A DNA stretch of 8,062 bases from Gammaproteobacteria bacterium (GTDB taxonomy: Bacteria > Pseudomonadota > Gammaproteobacteria > UBA9214): NCBI GenBank assembly GCA_030635865.1, contig DAOVYA010000057.1:1-8062 (forward strand), in the 5' to 3' direction. The notes below the pieces were generated by a model, which was not told the origin of the DNA, did not search any database, and was given only the letters and a program-made list of their open reading frames with translations. The position numbers were made by a program, and so were the translations under genes. Positions 1-6,837 of the stretch are shown here, piece after piece (within the stretch, counting starts at the first letter, position 1; every line of letters starts with the position of its first letter).

Positions 1-1131
1 GTCGATACGTTCACGCACGATCGGGAAATCTGCACCAGCCGGATCAAGTTCGTTGATGTTGGCCGATTCGGCGAGGAAGTTTTCCTGCATCATCAGCAAT
101 GAGAAGATGGCTTCATGAACCCCGGCAGCACCGAGTGAATGTCCTGAAAGGGACTTTGTCGAACTGATCTTCGGAACCTTGTCGCCAAAGACGGTGCGCA
201 TGGCTTCCAGTTCACGCATATCGCCGACCGGGGTGCTGGTGCCGTGCGCGTTGATATAGTCAATGGGCCCGTCAACTGTGGCCATGGCCTGCTGCATGCA
301 GCGAACGGCACCTTCACCTGAAGGCTGTACCATGTCGTAACCATCAGACGTGGCACCGTAACCAACGAGCTCGGCGTAGATTTTTGCCCCACGCTGTTTG
401 GCATGTTCAAGTTCTTCCAGCACCACCATGCCGCCGCCGCCGGCAATCACGAAGCCGTCGCGCGTTGCGTCATAGGGACGTGACGCGGTCTCCGGGCTGT
501 CGTTGTATTTTGAGGACAGGGCACCCATGGCATCGAACATAAGCGACAGGGTCCAGTGCAGTTCTTCACCGCCGCCGGCAAATATGATGTCCTGTTTGTC
601 GAACTGGATCAGCTCAAAGCCGTTGCCTATGCAGTGCGCACTGGTAGAGCAGGCCGAACTGATGGAGTAGTTCACCCCGTGGATCTTGAATGGTGTGGCC
701 AGGCAGGCCGAGTTGGTGCTCGACATGGTGCGCGGGACCATGTAGGGCCCGACCCGGCGCAATCCCTTTGTACGCAAGGTGTCAACGGCCAGTGCGACAT
801 TCTCTGTCGACGCACCACCGGAGCCTGCAATCAGGCCGGTGCGTACATTGGACACCATGTCATCTTCAAGACCGGAGTCCTCGATGGCATCCTTCATGGC
901 GATATAGTTGTAGGCGGCGCTGTTGCCCATGAAACGCCGCAACTTGCGGTCAATCAGTTCTTCGATGTTGAGATTGACGGTCCCGGCAACATGGCTGCGA
1001 AAGCCCAGCTCTTCATATTCGGGGATAAATTCAATGCCTGATTTTCCTTCATGCAGGGCTGTAGTGACTTCCTGCTTGTTGTTCCCGATGCTGGAAACAA
1101 TACCTAGTCCGGTAATGACAACTCGACGCAT
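1..1131 (-). CDS. fabB: 3-oxoacyl-ACP synthase I (beta-ketoacyl-ACP synthase I), 3' end outside window
   Basis: FabB is a cytoplasmic thiolase-fold enzyme that condenses malonyl-ACP with acyl-ACP. It is specifically needed to elongate the cis-3-decenoyl-ACP made by FabA, so it drives unsaturated fatty acid synthesis. The frame is open without a stop from the ATG at 1131 to position 1 (377 codons). The E. coli enzyme has about 406 residues, so roughly 27 C-terminal residues are missing. The protein begins [17 protein letters not shown], typical of the family. The nucleophile lies in SSACSTSAH (Cys161), the first catalytic His in [13 protein letters not shown] (His296), the Lys in STKSLSGH (Lys326) and the second His in SGHSLGAAG (His331). 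These match E. coli Cys163, His298, Lys328 and His333 with a constant offset of two. It follows fabA after a 10-base gap, so the two form an operon. Confidence 0.97.
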   Translation of the reverse strand, partial: MRRVVITGLGIVSSIGNNKQEVTTALHEGKSGIEFIPEYEELGFRSHVAGTVNLNIEELIDRKLRRFMGNSAAYNYIAMKDAIEDSGLEDDMVSNVRTGLIAGSGGASTENVALAVDTLRTKGLRRVGPYMVPRTMSSTNSACLATPFKIHGVNYSISSACSTSAHCIGNGFELIQFDKQDIIFAGGGEELHWTLSLMFDAMGALSSKYNDSPETASRPYDATRDGFVIAGGGGMVVLEELEHAKQRGAKIYAELVGYGATSDGYDMVQPSGEGAVRCMQQAMATVDGPIDYINAHGTSTPVGDMRELEAMRTVFGDKVPKISSTKSLSGHSLGAAGVHEAIFSLLMMQENFLAESANINELDPAGADFPIVRERID

Positions 1132-1137
1132 GCTGAA

Positions 1138-1144
1138 CTTCCTA
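1138..1144 (-). promoter_or_regulatory. fabB ribosome binding site overlapping the fabA stop codon
   Basis: On the minus strand the bases read TAGGAAG, six bases before the fabB ATG at 1131. The TAG is the stop codon of fabA, so the Shine-Dalgarno of fabB is built on the end of the upstream gene. This fixes the fabB start and suggests translational coupling of the two enzymes. Confidence 0.7.
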
Positions 1145-1687
1145 GAAATTTTCTGTTGATGTGAATAAGCCTACACGCAGGCTGTTGGCACTGTAAATCT
1201 CACGGCCATCGACTTCCATAATGCCATCGGCAATTCCCATATTGAGTTTGCGCTGGATGACCCGTTTCATGTTGATGCGGTAGGTGATTAACTTGTTTTT
1301 CGGTGTAACCTGGCCGCTGAACTTGACCTCACCGGCACCCAGTGCGCGGCCACGGCCGGGGCTGCCAGCCCATCCGAGGTAAAAGCCAACCAGTTGCCAC
1401 ATGGCATCCAGCCCCAGGCAGCCGGGCATAACCGGGTCGCCATCAAAATGGCAATCGAAAAACCACAAGTCAGATTTGACGTCCAATTCGGCAATGATCT
1501 GTCCCTTGTTGTATTGGCCGCCTGTGTTGCTGATGGTGATAATTCTTTCGAACATCAGCATGGGCGGCAGCGGCAGCTGGGCATTGCCAGCGCCAAACAA
1601 CCGGGCATGGCCACATTCCAGCAATTCTTCGTAGGTGTAGCTGCCTTTCGCGCGGGTATTGGTATCGGGCTGGGTCAATTGGCTCAT
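1142..1687 (-). CDS. fabA: bifunctional 3-hydroxydecanoyl-ACP dehydratase / trans-2-decenoyl-ACP isomerase
   Basis: FabA is a cytoplasmic hot-dog-fold homodimer. It dehydrates 3-hydroxydecanoyl-ACP and isomerises the trans-2 product to cis-3-decenoyl-ACP, the committed step of anaerobic unsaturated fatty acid synthesis. The 181-residue protein is close to the usual ~172, with a slightly longer N-terminus. The active-site segment around residues 73-100 is strongly conserved: [20 protein letters not shown] supplies the catalytic His80 and Asp94, corresponding to mature E. coli His70 and Asp84. The preceding [12 protein letters not shown] and the following [11 protein letters not shown] are also family hallmarks and separate FabA from FabZ, which lacks this length and the tryptophans. 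The start at MSQLTQP places the conserved [10 protein letters not shown] segment at the expected distance, although the Shine-Dalgarno upstream is weak. It is the first gene of a fabA-fabB operon. Confidence 0.97.
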   Translation of the reverse strand: MSQLTQPDTNTRAKGSYTYEELLECGHARLFGAGNAQLPLPPMLMFERIITISNTGGQYNKGQIIAELDVKSDLWFFDCHFDGDPVMPGCLGLDAMWQLVGFYLGWAGSPGRGRALGAGEVKFSGQVTPKNKLITYRINMKRVIQRKLNMGIADGIMEVDGREIYSANSLRVGLFTSTENF

Positions 1688-1730
1688 AATTCCGGTCCGG
1701 GACGCCTGTTAGTCAACAATATGGCCCCGT

Positions 1731-1759
1731 ATTCTAAGCTACTTTGACGAAAGTCTGTA
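1731..1759 (-). promoter_or_regulatory. candidate sigma70 promoter of fabAB
   Basis: On the minus strand, TAGAAT (1731-1736, five of six matches to the -10 consensus) lies 17 bases downstream of TACAGA (1754-1759, three of six to the -35). It would give a leader of about 36 bases before fabA. Just downstream of the expected start point is TGTT-GACT-AACA (1707-1718), a possible operator. The assignment rests on consensus matching only. Confidence 0.42.
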
Positions 1760-1769
1760 TCTGGATTTT

Positions 1770-1800
1770 CAGTGACGCGCACTGGCCGGGCTAATCCCGG
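1770..1800 (-). terminator. weak hairpins at the 3' end of yajQ
   Basis: Two small stem-loops follow or overlap the yajQ stop: CCGGG/CCCGG with a five-base loop (1786-1800), and CAGTG/CACTG with a five-base loop (1770-1784). Neither is followed by a clear T-run on the minus strand, so intrinsic termination is doubtful and some read-through into fabAB is possible. Confidence 0.2.
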
Positions 1801-2273
1801 AAGTTGACATATTGAAGTGGCAGATCAGCATTGGAAGACTTGAGATGCTCAATGACACCTTGCAGGTCATCACGCTTTTTCCCGGTGACGCGGACCTTGT
1901 CGCCCTGGATGCTGCTCTGGACTTTTAGTTTTAATCCCTTGATCTGCTTGACAAGTTTTCTGGCCGTGTCCTGGTCTATACCCTGGCGGATGGTAATAAC
2001 CAGACTGGCTTTCTTGCCAGAGGACTCGATTTCCCCTTCTGATAGTGCGGCTATATCAATACTGCGTTTGGCAATTTTCTTATGCAGGATATCGAGTATC
2101 TGCCTGACCTGGAACTCGGCTTCACCATGGAGTGTCAGTATTGCTTCGTTTTGTTCCACGCGGGCATCGGTGCCCTTGAAGTCAAACCGGTTGCCGACCT
2201 CACGGTTGGTCTGGTCGACTGCGTTGGTTACCTCGTGAAGGTCCACTTCAGAAACAACATCGAATGAAGGCAT
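1791..2273 (-). CDS. yajQ: YajQ family nucleotide-binding protein (UPF0234)
   Basis: YajQ is a small soluble protein with two ferredoxin-like domains. It binds nucleotides and nucleic acids; in Xanthomonas a homologue is reported to bind cyclic di-GMP and partner a transcription factor. Its general role is not settled. The 160 residues match the family length (E. coli 163). Family signatures are visible at both ends: MPSFDVVSEVD then NREVGNRFDFKGTDA at the N-terminus, and LKVQSSIQGDKVRVTGKKRD (about residues 115-134) then LQYVNFRD at the C-terminus. The start is supported by AGGGAG seven bases upstream. The gene lies between a response regulator and fabA on the same strand and appears to have its own promoter. 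The family call is firm; any cyclic di-GMP function here is inference. Confidence 0.96.
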   Translation of the reverse strand: MPSFDVVSEVDLHEVTNAVDQTNREVGNRFDFKGTDARVEQNEAILTLHGEAEFQVRQILDILHKKIAKRSIDIAALSEGEIESSGKKASLVITIRQGIDQDTARKLVKQIKGLKLKVQSSIQGDKVRVTGKKRDDLQGVIEHLKSSNADLPLQYVNFRD

Positions 2274-2311
2274 TGGCCGGCTCCCTGGTTACTTTAAAGC
2301 GCAGGCCCGCC

Positions 2312-2340
2312 ATTATATTCCATAACTGACTGCCGGAAAA
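2312..2340 (-). promoter_or_regulatory. candidate sigma70 promoter of yajQ
   Basis: A perfect TATAAT on the minus strand (2312-2317) sits about 40 bases before the yajQ ATG. The hexamer at 17-base spacing is TTTTCC (2335-2340), a poor -35 match inside a T-rich run. The -10 is convincing and the -35 is not. The predicted leader is about 30 bases and contains the AGGGAG ribosome binding site. Confidence 0.45.
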
Positions 2341-2374
2341 ACAAACCTGGTCGCCTGACTTTCGCGGGAGGGGG

Positions 2375-3931
2375 TTATTTCGGTTTTCTTGCCTTCATGA
2401 ACAGTGACCGCACGCCTGTCAACAGCCGTTTCAGTATCCCGATGCGCGCTGTCCTGATATCCACTGTTTGAACTGGTGGGTTGTCGTTTACAACGTTTTC
2501 GGTATCTTCGTTTGACACATGCCCGGTTGAGGTATCCGTTGCGCCGGTAGTCGCGTCCGGGGCTGCCGTTTCCTGTTCCAGCGGCGTGTGTGGATTACTG
2601 TCTGCGGTGAATGCAGTGGTTTCAGCTTCGGTACGTTCCCCGGGCAGGGAAAAGGCAGATTTAGTCTCGGCTGCAAGAGTCAGGTCAGGAACTTCCAAAG
2701 GCGCAGAAGTGTCCTGATCCGGGCCTGGAGATACAGTCTTTGAATCAATACTGCCGGCTGCCATGCCCTTGTCTGGTGATGCGGCAGGTGTATCTGTCAT
2801 GCGGCACTCTATGACCGGCACATCATTACAGGGAGTTGCGTTCGGCACGCCTGGCATTGTCGGCAGGTCCGCTTCGACTTCCTCGACCCGGACAGGAGTA
2901 TCTGCAGGCTGCGCTTCCATTTCATCCGTTAATACAGCCTGGTCTGCAGTGGCTGTTTCCGTATCGGGCTGCCCGGGCGGTACCCGGTAGTCACCGCCTT
3001 CATGGACAATCTGGTCCCCGCCGTGGGCAATCGCATATACCAGCCGACTGTTTGCAATCGATAGCAGGTCATCAAAGCGGGTATCACGGCTGATTTCCGC
3101 GGCCGCTACCCCGATGCTTATGGTGTAGTGGATTCGCGTGTTATCGTGTTTCAGGACGCATTCGTTAATGTTCTTTCTGATGCGGTTTGCCAGGCTGTGA
3201 ATACCGTTGTTATTCAGCCCCGGGAGCAGCAGGGCGAAACGGGCTGTACCAATACGTGCGGCTGTGTCTTCATGGCGTATAGTCGTGGTGAGTACAGTTG
3301 CGACTGTCTGGATGATGCTTTCGACTGCGCTTTCACCGTGTACCTTGTAGAGGGTACCGAAGTTGTCGACTTCAATGCGAAATACGGACAACCTGGTATT
3401 GTGCCGGACTGCATACGCCAGTTGCTGGTAGCCGCATTCCATAAACGCCATTTCATTCGTGATCCTGGTTAACGGGTCAACGGCAGACTCGGCTTCCAGC
3501 GCGAGGGTTTCTTCCCTGAGTGTGCGGGTGGTGGCGTGGGCGCTGGCGTGAGCGTTGGCGCGTGCCAGCAGGTGCACGGCATCAAAAGGTTTGCCAATAA
3601 AATCTGTGGCGCCTGCCTGTGTGGCACGTTCCTTGATTGTTTCCGAATCGTTGGCGCCCGTTATAGTGATGACAGGTAAGTCACTGATATGGGGAAGGTG
3701 GGAACGCCTGATGCGTTCCAGCAGACCGAAGCCGTCCAGGTTTGGCATGCTGAGGTCGGAGATTACCAGGGAAAAGGGCTCTTCGCTGGTTAGAATCTCC
3801 CAGGCATGTTCACCATCGAGCGCCTCGACTGTCTCGAAATGGTCACGCAGGATTTTACGGGCGGTGACGCGCACAACCTTTGAGTCGTCCACGATTAAAA
3901 GGCGTTGCTGTTCCTGGGCGGGGTTGTTCAT
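2375..3931 (-). CDS. response regulator with degenerate GGDEF-like domain, low-complexity linker and basic C-terminal tail
   Basis: This is a cytoplasmic two-component output protein of 518 residues. Residues 10-125 form a receiver domain with the acidic pair Asp15/Asp16, the phospho-acceptor Asp59 in ISDLSMPNLDGFG, Thr91 and Lys114 in GKPFD. Residues 150-312 follow the diguanylate cyclase (GGDEF) pattern: DPLTRITNEMAF at the start and TISIGVAAAE near the end. The GGDEF signature itself reads GTARF (228-232), the first metal Asp is Glu187, and the guanine-contacting Asn position is Tyr195, so cyclic di-GMP synthesis is unlikely. RHED (219-222), five residues before GTARF, fits the RxxD inhibitory I-site, so ligand binding remains possible. 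Residues ~315-487 are rich in T, A, P, D and E and look disordered. Residues 491-518 form a basic tail. The start is supported by AAGGAA just upstream. No histidine kinase is nearby. Confidence 0.9.
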   Translation of the reverse strand: MNNPAQEQQRLLIVDDSKVVRVTARKILRDHFETVEALDGEHAWEILTSEEPFSLVISDLSMPNLDGFGLLERIRRSHLPHISDLPVITITGANDSETIKERATQAGATDFIGKPFDAVHLLARANAHASAHATTRTLREETLALEAESAVDPLTRITNEMAFMECGYQQLAYAVRHNTRLSVFRIEVDNFGTLYKVHGESAVESIIQTVATVLTTTIRHEDTAARIGTARFALLLPGLNNNGIHSLANRIRKNINECVLKHDNTRIHYTISIGVAAAEISRDTRFDDLLSIANSRLVYAIAHGGDQIVHEGGDYRVPPGQPDTETATADQAVLTDEMEAQPADTPVRVEEVEADLPTMPGVPNATPCNDVPVIECRMTDTPAASPDKGMAAGSIDSKTVSPGPDQDTSAPLEVPDLTLAAETKSAFSLPGERTEAETTAFTADSNPHTPLEQETAAPDATTGATDTSTGHVSNEDTENVVNDNPPVQTVDIRTARIGILKRLLTGVRSLFMKARKPK

Positions 3932-4047
3932 TTAGTTCCTTGTATTGCAGCAGTGTCCCATTACCCTATAGCGGCCTGGCCGGCCCGACCTTTAGGCCTT
4001 GAAAGCTGGTTCAGCGGGTGCCGCCAGTGCGGTTTGTCGGGTGTTGG

Positions 4048-4056
4048 TGCTATAGT
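4048..4056 (+). promoter_or_regulatory. candidate extended -10 promoter upstream of the yihY-like gene
   Basis: TGCTATAGT fits the extended -10 form (TGn followed by five of six -10 bases). No convincing -35 precedes it. It would give a leader of about 90 bases before the ATG at 4156. The divergent region 3932-4155 also holds GC-rich GGCC clusters at 3973-3984 and otherwise nothing recognisable. Confidence 0.3.
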
Positions 4057-4155
4057 TCCGCTTGTTTTAGACTGCAGGCAGACTGGCCGATGCAGGTATG
4101 TGTTTTCAGCCGGTTGATCTGTGCATCCGGCTGCAGCAAAGGACAGGCAATATTG

Positions 4156-5523
4156 ATGAAAACCAGAATTCATAAGCTGCTGACCAGGCTGAAGTCCTAT
4201 GTGTGGGATGATGACCTGAGCACTATGGGCCGCTCGCGAAGGATCCCTGTTTTTGTGTTGCGTGTTATGCATATGCTGATCAGGGAGCTGCTGGGCGGCC
4301 AATTGAATCTGCGTGCGATGAGCCTGGTCTATACCACCTTGTTGTCTATTGTCCCCCTGCTGGCAGTGAGTTTTTCGGTGCTGAAGGGTTTCGGGGTGCA
4401 TAATCAGATTGAACCCCTGTTGTACAATTTTCTCGAGCCGCTGGGGCCGAAAGGTGCGGAAATAACCGAGCAGGTCATCTTCTTTGTTGAGAATGTGAAG
4501 GTTGGTGTGCTTGGCTCGGTTGGTTTTGCCTTGTTGATCTATACGGTGATTGCACTGGTGCAGAAGATCGAGGCAGCCTTTAATTTTGTCTGGCAAATTG
4601 ATCACCTGCGTCCCCTGTCACAGAGGGTCAGTAGTTACCTGAGTGTTATCCTGCTTGGTCCTGCACTGATTTTTATTGCAATCGGTATTTCTGCGACGGT
4701 GCTAAACATGGATTTGACGCAGAAGCTGGTCACGATGGAACCTCTTGGGTCCCTGGTATTATTTACCAGCAAGCTGGTTCCATACGTGCTGGTGAGCCTG
4801 GCATTTACGCTGATCTACATATTTATACCCAACACGCGTGTGCAGTTTCGTGCGGCGCTGGTGGGTGGTGTGCTTGCGGGTGTTATATGGAAGATAACCG
4901 GTTGGGGCTTTGCTGCCTTCATTGCCTCCTCGACCAAGTATGCAGCGATCTATTCGAGTTTTGCGATCATGATCCTGCTGCTTATCTGGATGTACCTGAG
5001 CTGGTTGATACTGCTGGTCGGGTCGCAGGTAGCCTTCTTTGTGCAATTTCCCAAATATATGACCATGCACCGGGTACGTTTTATACTCAGCAACCGTTTG
5101 CGTGAGCAGCTTGCATTCCAGCTCATGTACCTGGTTGCGTACAACCACTCCCATAACAGGCCGCCATGGAATCTCGATCAGTTTGTTGAGTACCTGGACA
5201 TTCCCGGTGAGCCGGTGCATCGCATGATCAATGTGCTGGTGGACGCCGGGTACCTGCTTGAGATTACCAATGATGATCCGCCGGTATACCTGCCGTTACA
5301 TGATATAGACACGATCCGCCTCGTTGATCTGCTGACGGACATTCGGGCGGCAGGAGAAAGCCGCTTCCTGAGTCTGCAGCAATTGACCCCGGTACAGGCG
5401 ATTGACCAGCTTATGTTCGGGCTGAAAGGGTCCTGTGAGACTGCACTGGGAGAGCGTACGTTAAAAAGCCTTGTACAGGATGTAGATGACGGGCTTGAGC
5501 CCGGTGCTTCTCCCTCGAAGTAA
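4156..5523 (+). CDS. YihY/BrkB family inner membrane protein with C-terminal cytoplasmic extension
   Basis: This is a polytopic inner membrane protein of the YihY/UPF0761 family. Older annotations call it ribonuclease BN, which is a misassignment; its function is not established. About six hydrophobic segments are visible, near residues 54-76, 113-136, 160-184, 198-224, 234-256 and 264-296. The family's LVYTTLLSIVPLLAV motif (about 58-72) and the IYSSFAIMILLLIWMYLSW segment (about 265-283) are both present. At 455 residues it is longer than E. coli YihY (~290). The extra ~155 residues are soluble and include a segment (about 315-395) that resembles a winged helix. An in-frame ATG at 4018 would add 46 residues with no family similarity. 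The ATG at 4156 is preferred because it starts MKTRIHKLL and has GGACAGG about eight bases upstream. Its end lies six bases from the convergent lipoprotein gene. Confidence 0.9.
   Translation: MKTRIHKLLTRLKSYVWDDDLSTMGRSRRIPVFVLRVMHMLIRELLGGQLNLRAMSLVYTTLLSIVPLLAVSFSVLKGFGVHNQIEPLLYNFLEPLGPKGAEITEQVIFFVENVKVGVLGSVGFALLIYTVIALVQKIEAAFNFVWQIDHLRPLSQRVSSYLSVILLGPALIFIAIGISATVLNMDLTQKLVTMEPLGSLVLFTSKLVPYVLVSLAFTLIYIFIPNTRVQFRAALVGGVLAGVIWKITGWGFAAFIASSTKYAAIYSSFAIMILLLIWMYLSWLILLVGSQVAFFVQFPKYMTMHRVRFILSNRLREQLAFQLMYLVAYNHSHNRPPWNLDQFVEYLDIPGEPVHRMINVLVDAGYLLEITNDDPPVYLPLHDIDTIRLVDLLTDIRAAGESRFLSLQQLTPVQAIDQLMFGLKGSCETALGERTLKSLVQDVDDGLEPGASPSK
5490..5503 (+). terminator. small GC-rich hairpin at the yihY-like gene 3' end
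   Basis: CGGGC-TTGA-GCCCG forms a five-base-pair stem with a four-base loop inside the last codons of the yihY-like gene, followed by a pyrimidine-rich stretch (GCTTCTCCCTC). With only six bases between the convergent genes, termination must occur within coding sequence. The tail is poor, so this is tentative. Confidence 0.2.
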
Positions 5524-5529
5524 CTGTCT

Positions 5530-6042
5530 TCACTCAAGCAGGGTGACGGTTTCCATCGGACGCTGTTTTCCGGAGTTCGCGTTGGCAGTCTGGACACGGA
5601 GCCATTTTGGCAGGTTTGCTTCCATTGCCTGGTAGACCCTGGCATCGGTGGCCGTCGTACAACCCTTTAGCCCGGGCAGATGGCTGATACGGTAATACCA
5701 GGCAGCATAACCACCGTTTTCCGTAGATGCCCAGGCCTGTATCGGCCCGATCACATTCGTGACCGTGTTGTTCCCTATCCAGATACCACCACAGAGTTGA
5801 TCACCGGCCTGTTTGCGGGCGCTTCCAAGTGCGGTGTGAGTCAGCGCCTTTGCAACGGTTGCCGTCTGGGCTTCGTCTCTCGGGACCCAGGCAATGTAAT
5901 GGTCCAGAGCAGGCTCAGCTGCCGGGATCGCACCGGTACTGGCAAGTTCAGACTCTGACGGGTTGTGAGGTGCCATCGCGCAGCCCTGGAGTACCATGAA
6001 CAGGTATACTGTGACGAGGATTGGCAATAATCGTATTCTCAT
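5530..6042 (-). CDS. hypothetical lipoprotein
   Basis: I do not recognise this 170-residue protein. Its N-terminus has basic residues (MRIR), a hydrophobic core (about residues 5-18) and a lipobox ending LQGC, which predicts cleavage and lipidation at Cys21. The next residue is Ala, not Asp, so sorting to the outer membrane is likely under the Lol rule. The mature part has a short Ser/Glu/Ala-rich spacer, then a compact domain with many Trp, Tyr and Gly residues (for example GGIWIGNN near 85-92 and GGYAAWYYRISHLPG near 110-124). Cys84 and Cys128 could form a periplasmic disulfide. AGGAAA eight bases upstream supports the start at 6042. Gene structure, signal peptide and ribosome site make it credible as a real gene. 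It appears to be monocistronic, and its function is unknown. Confidence 0.75.
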   Translation of the reverse strand: MRIRLLPILVTVYLFMVLQGCAMAPHNPSESELASTGAIPAAEPALDHYIAWVPRDEAQTATVAKALTHTALGSARKQAGDQLCGGIWIGNNTVTNVIGPIQAWASTENGGYAAWYYRISHLPGLKGCTTATDARVYQAMEANLPKWLRVQTANANSGKQRPMETVTLLE

Positions 6043-6163
6043 ACCGCTTGTTTCCTGGATGCGTGTGAATTGTCAGGCCGTTGCCATGTAAGCCAGTGAT
6101 TATTAGCCTGTAACTATCCTAGGACTATCTGGCCGGGGGTTCTGTGAACCAGGTACGGTTTTC

Positions 6164-6178
6164 GGGTATTACATACCC
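6164..6178. promoter_or_regulatory. perfect palindrome GGGTAT-TAC-ATACCC in the divergent intergenic region
   Basis: Six-base arms GGGTAT and ATACCC flank a three-base centre. The site lies between the divergent lipoprotein and cysteine-rich-protein genes, about 35 bases before the latter. It is followed by CCTG-CAAAAAA-CAGG (6178-6192). Position and symmetry suit a dimeric regulator's operator; it could also be an RNA hairpin in the leader. No partner regulator is visible in the window. Confidence 0.35.
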
Positions 6179-6211
6179 CTGCAAAAAACAGGATTATTAC
6201 GATGTGAAGTC

Positions 6212-6415
6212 ATGCCGGTACTGCGAAATACAGTCGATCGATGTGTGGAAAGTCTTTGCAGTCAGGGGTGTAGCAGGGTTTCCGGCTTTATTGCTGCGTT
6301 AAGGGCCGGACAGGAATTCCCGGAGGTGGCGGGATTAGGCAGGGAGGAGCGTCTGCTGGTGCTGGAAGAGCTGGTGTCTGTAATGGCCGCCTACGCTGGC
6401 AGGTGTGAGCGCTGA
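6212..6415 (+). CDS. small cysteine-rich hypothetical protein translationally coupled to yjbQ
   Basis: This 67-residue protein of unknown function has four cysteines: C11, C16 and C20 in the spacing C-x4-C-x3-C (CVESLCSQGC), and C65 near the C-terminus. That arrangement could bind a metal or cluster, but no named family is recognised. The rest looks helical, with REERLLVLEELVSVMAAYAG (about 44-63) forming an amphipathic stretch. No signal peptide or membrane segment is visible. Its TGA stop shares one base with the yjbQ ATG (TGATG), which usually indicates translational coupling and a shared role. The Shine-Dalgarno before 6212 is weak (GTGAAG close to the ATG). No in-frame alternative ATG was found upstream. 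The overlap and coherent protein composition support it as real. Confidence 0.7.
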   Translation: MPVLRNTVDRCVESLCSQGCSRVSGFIAALRAGQEFPEVAGLGREERLLVLEELVSVMAAYAGRCER

Positions 6416-6831
6416 TGGTTTACCAGGAATCATTCCGGATAGAAACGACTGGCCGCGGCAGTTATTCCATTACGGCCGGGCTACAGCGCCATGTACAACA
6501 ATCAGGTATCCGGACAGGGCTCTGCCACCTGTTCCTCAGGCATACAAGTGCTTCCCTGGTTTTCTGTGAGAATGCAGACCCGGATGTACGTGCAGACCTG
6601 GAGCGCTTTATGTCGCGGTTGGTACCGGATGGTGATGCATTATTTACTCACACCGCAGAAGGCCCGGATGACATGCCTGCACATATAAGAAACATTCTGA
6701 CACATTCCGATCTGACACTGCCGGTGACTGATGGCCGTTGTAGCCTGGGGACCTGGCAGGGCGTGTATTTGTGGGAACACCGGCAACAGGGGCATCACCG
6801 GGAAATTACCGTAACCGTGTACGGTGAGTAA
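6415..6831 (+). CDS. yjbQ: YjbQ family protein (UPF0047, secondary thiamine-phosphate synthase-like)
   Basis: YjbQ proteins are small cytoplasmic trimers. A weak secondary thiamine-phosphate synthase activity has been reported for E. coli YjbQ, but the physiological role is uncertain. The 138-residue protein is full length for the family and carries its main motifs in order: RHTSASLVFCENADPDV (about 42-58) with His43, the segment DLERFMSRLVP (61-71), EGPDDMPAHIR (82-92), which holds the conserved acidic and His residues, and LGTWQGVYLWEHR (111-123). The start at 6415 is supported by AGGTG nine bases upstream and by the one-base overlap with the small cysteine-rich gene. It is followed by a convergent yhcB-like gene and a possible terminator. 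Confidence 0.96.
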   Translation: MVYQESFRIETTGRGSYSITAGLQRHVQQSGIRTGLCHLFLRHTSASLVFCENADPDVRADLERFMSRLVPDGDALFTHTAEGPDDMPAHIRNILTHSDLTLPVTDGRCSLGTWQGVYLWEHRQQGHHREITVTVYGE

Positions 6832-6837
6832 TACCAG

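Noticed and set aside
556..1041. 161-codon plus-strand open frame opposite fabB
   Set aside because: It is the antisense shadow of fabB, which shows all catalytic residues on the other strand; the translation has no family signature.
1..1131. FabF instead of FabB for the condensing enzyme
   Set aside because: The adjacent fabA, the N-terminus [17 protein letters not shown] and the residue spacing that matches E. coli FabB by a constant offset all favour FabB.
4018..4155. 46-residue N-terminal extension of the yihY-like protein from an upstream ATG
   Set aside because: The added residues are cysteine-rich and unlike the family, and they would overlap the predicted promoter; the ATG at 4156 has a better ribosome site.
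3961..4605. 214-codon minus-strand open frame across the yihY-like gene start
   Set aside because: It is the antisense of a clear YihY-family gene, is rich in Gln and His as shadows often are, and has no recognisable domain.
4759..5220. 153-codon minus-strand open frame inside the yihY-like gene
   Set aside because: Antisense shadow of conserved membrane segments; no ribosome site or family match.
4156..5523. Ribonuclease BN annotation for the YihY-family gene
   Set aside because: The historical rbn assignment to YihY was wrong; the protein is an integral membrane protein with no nuclease motif.
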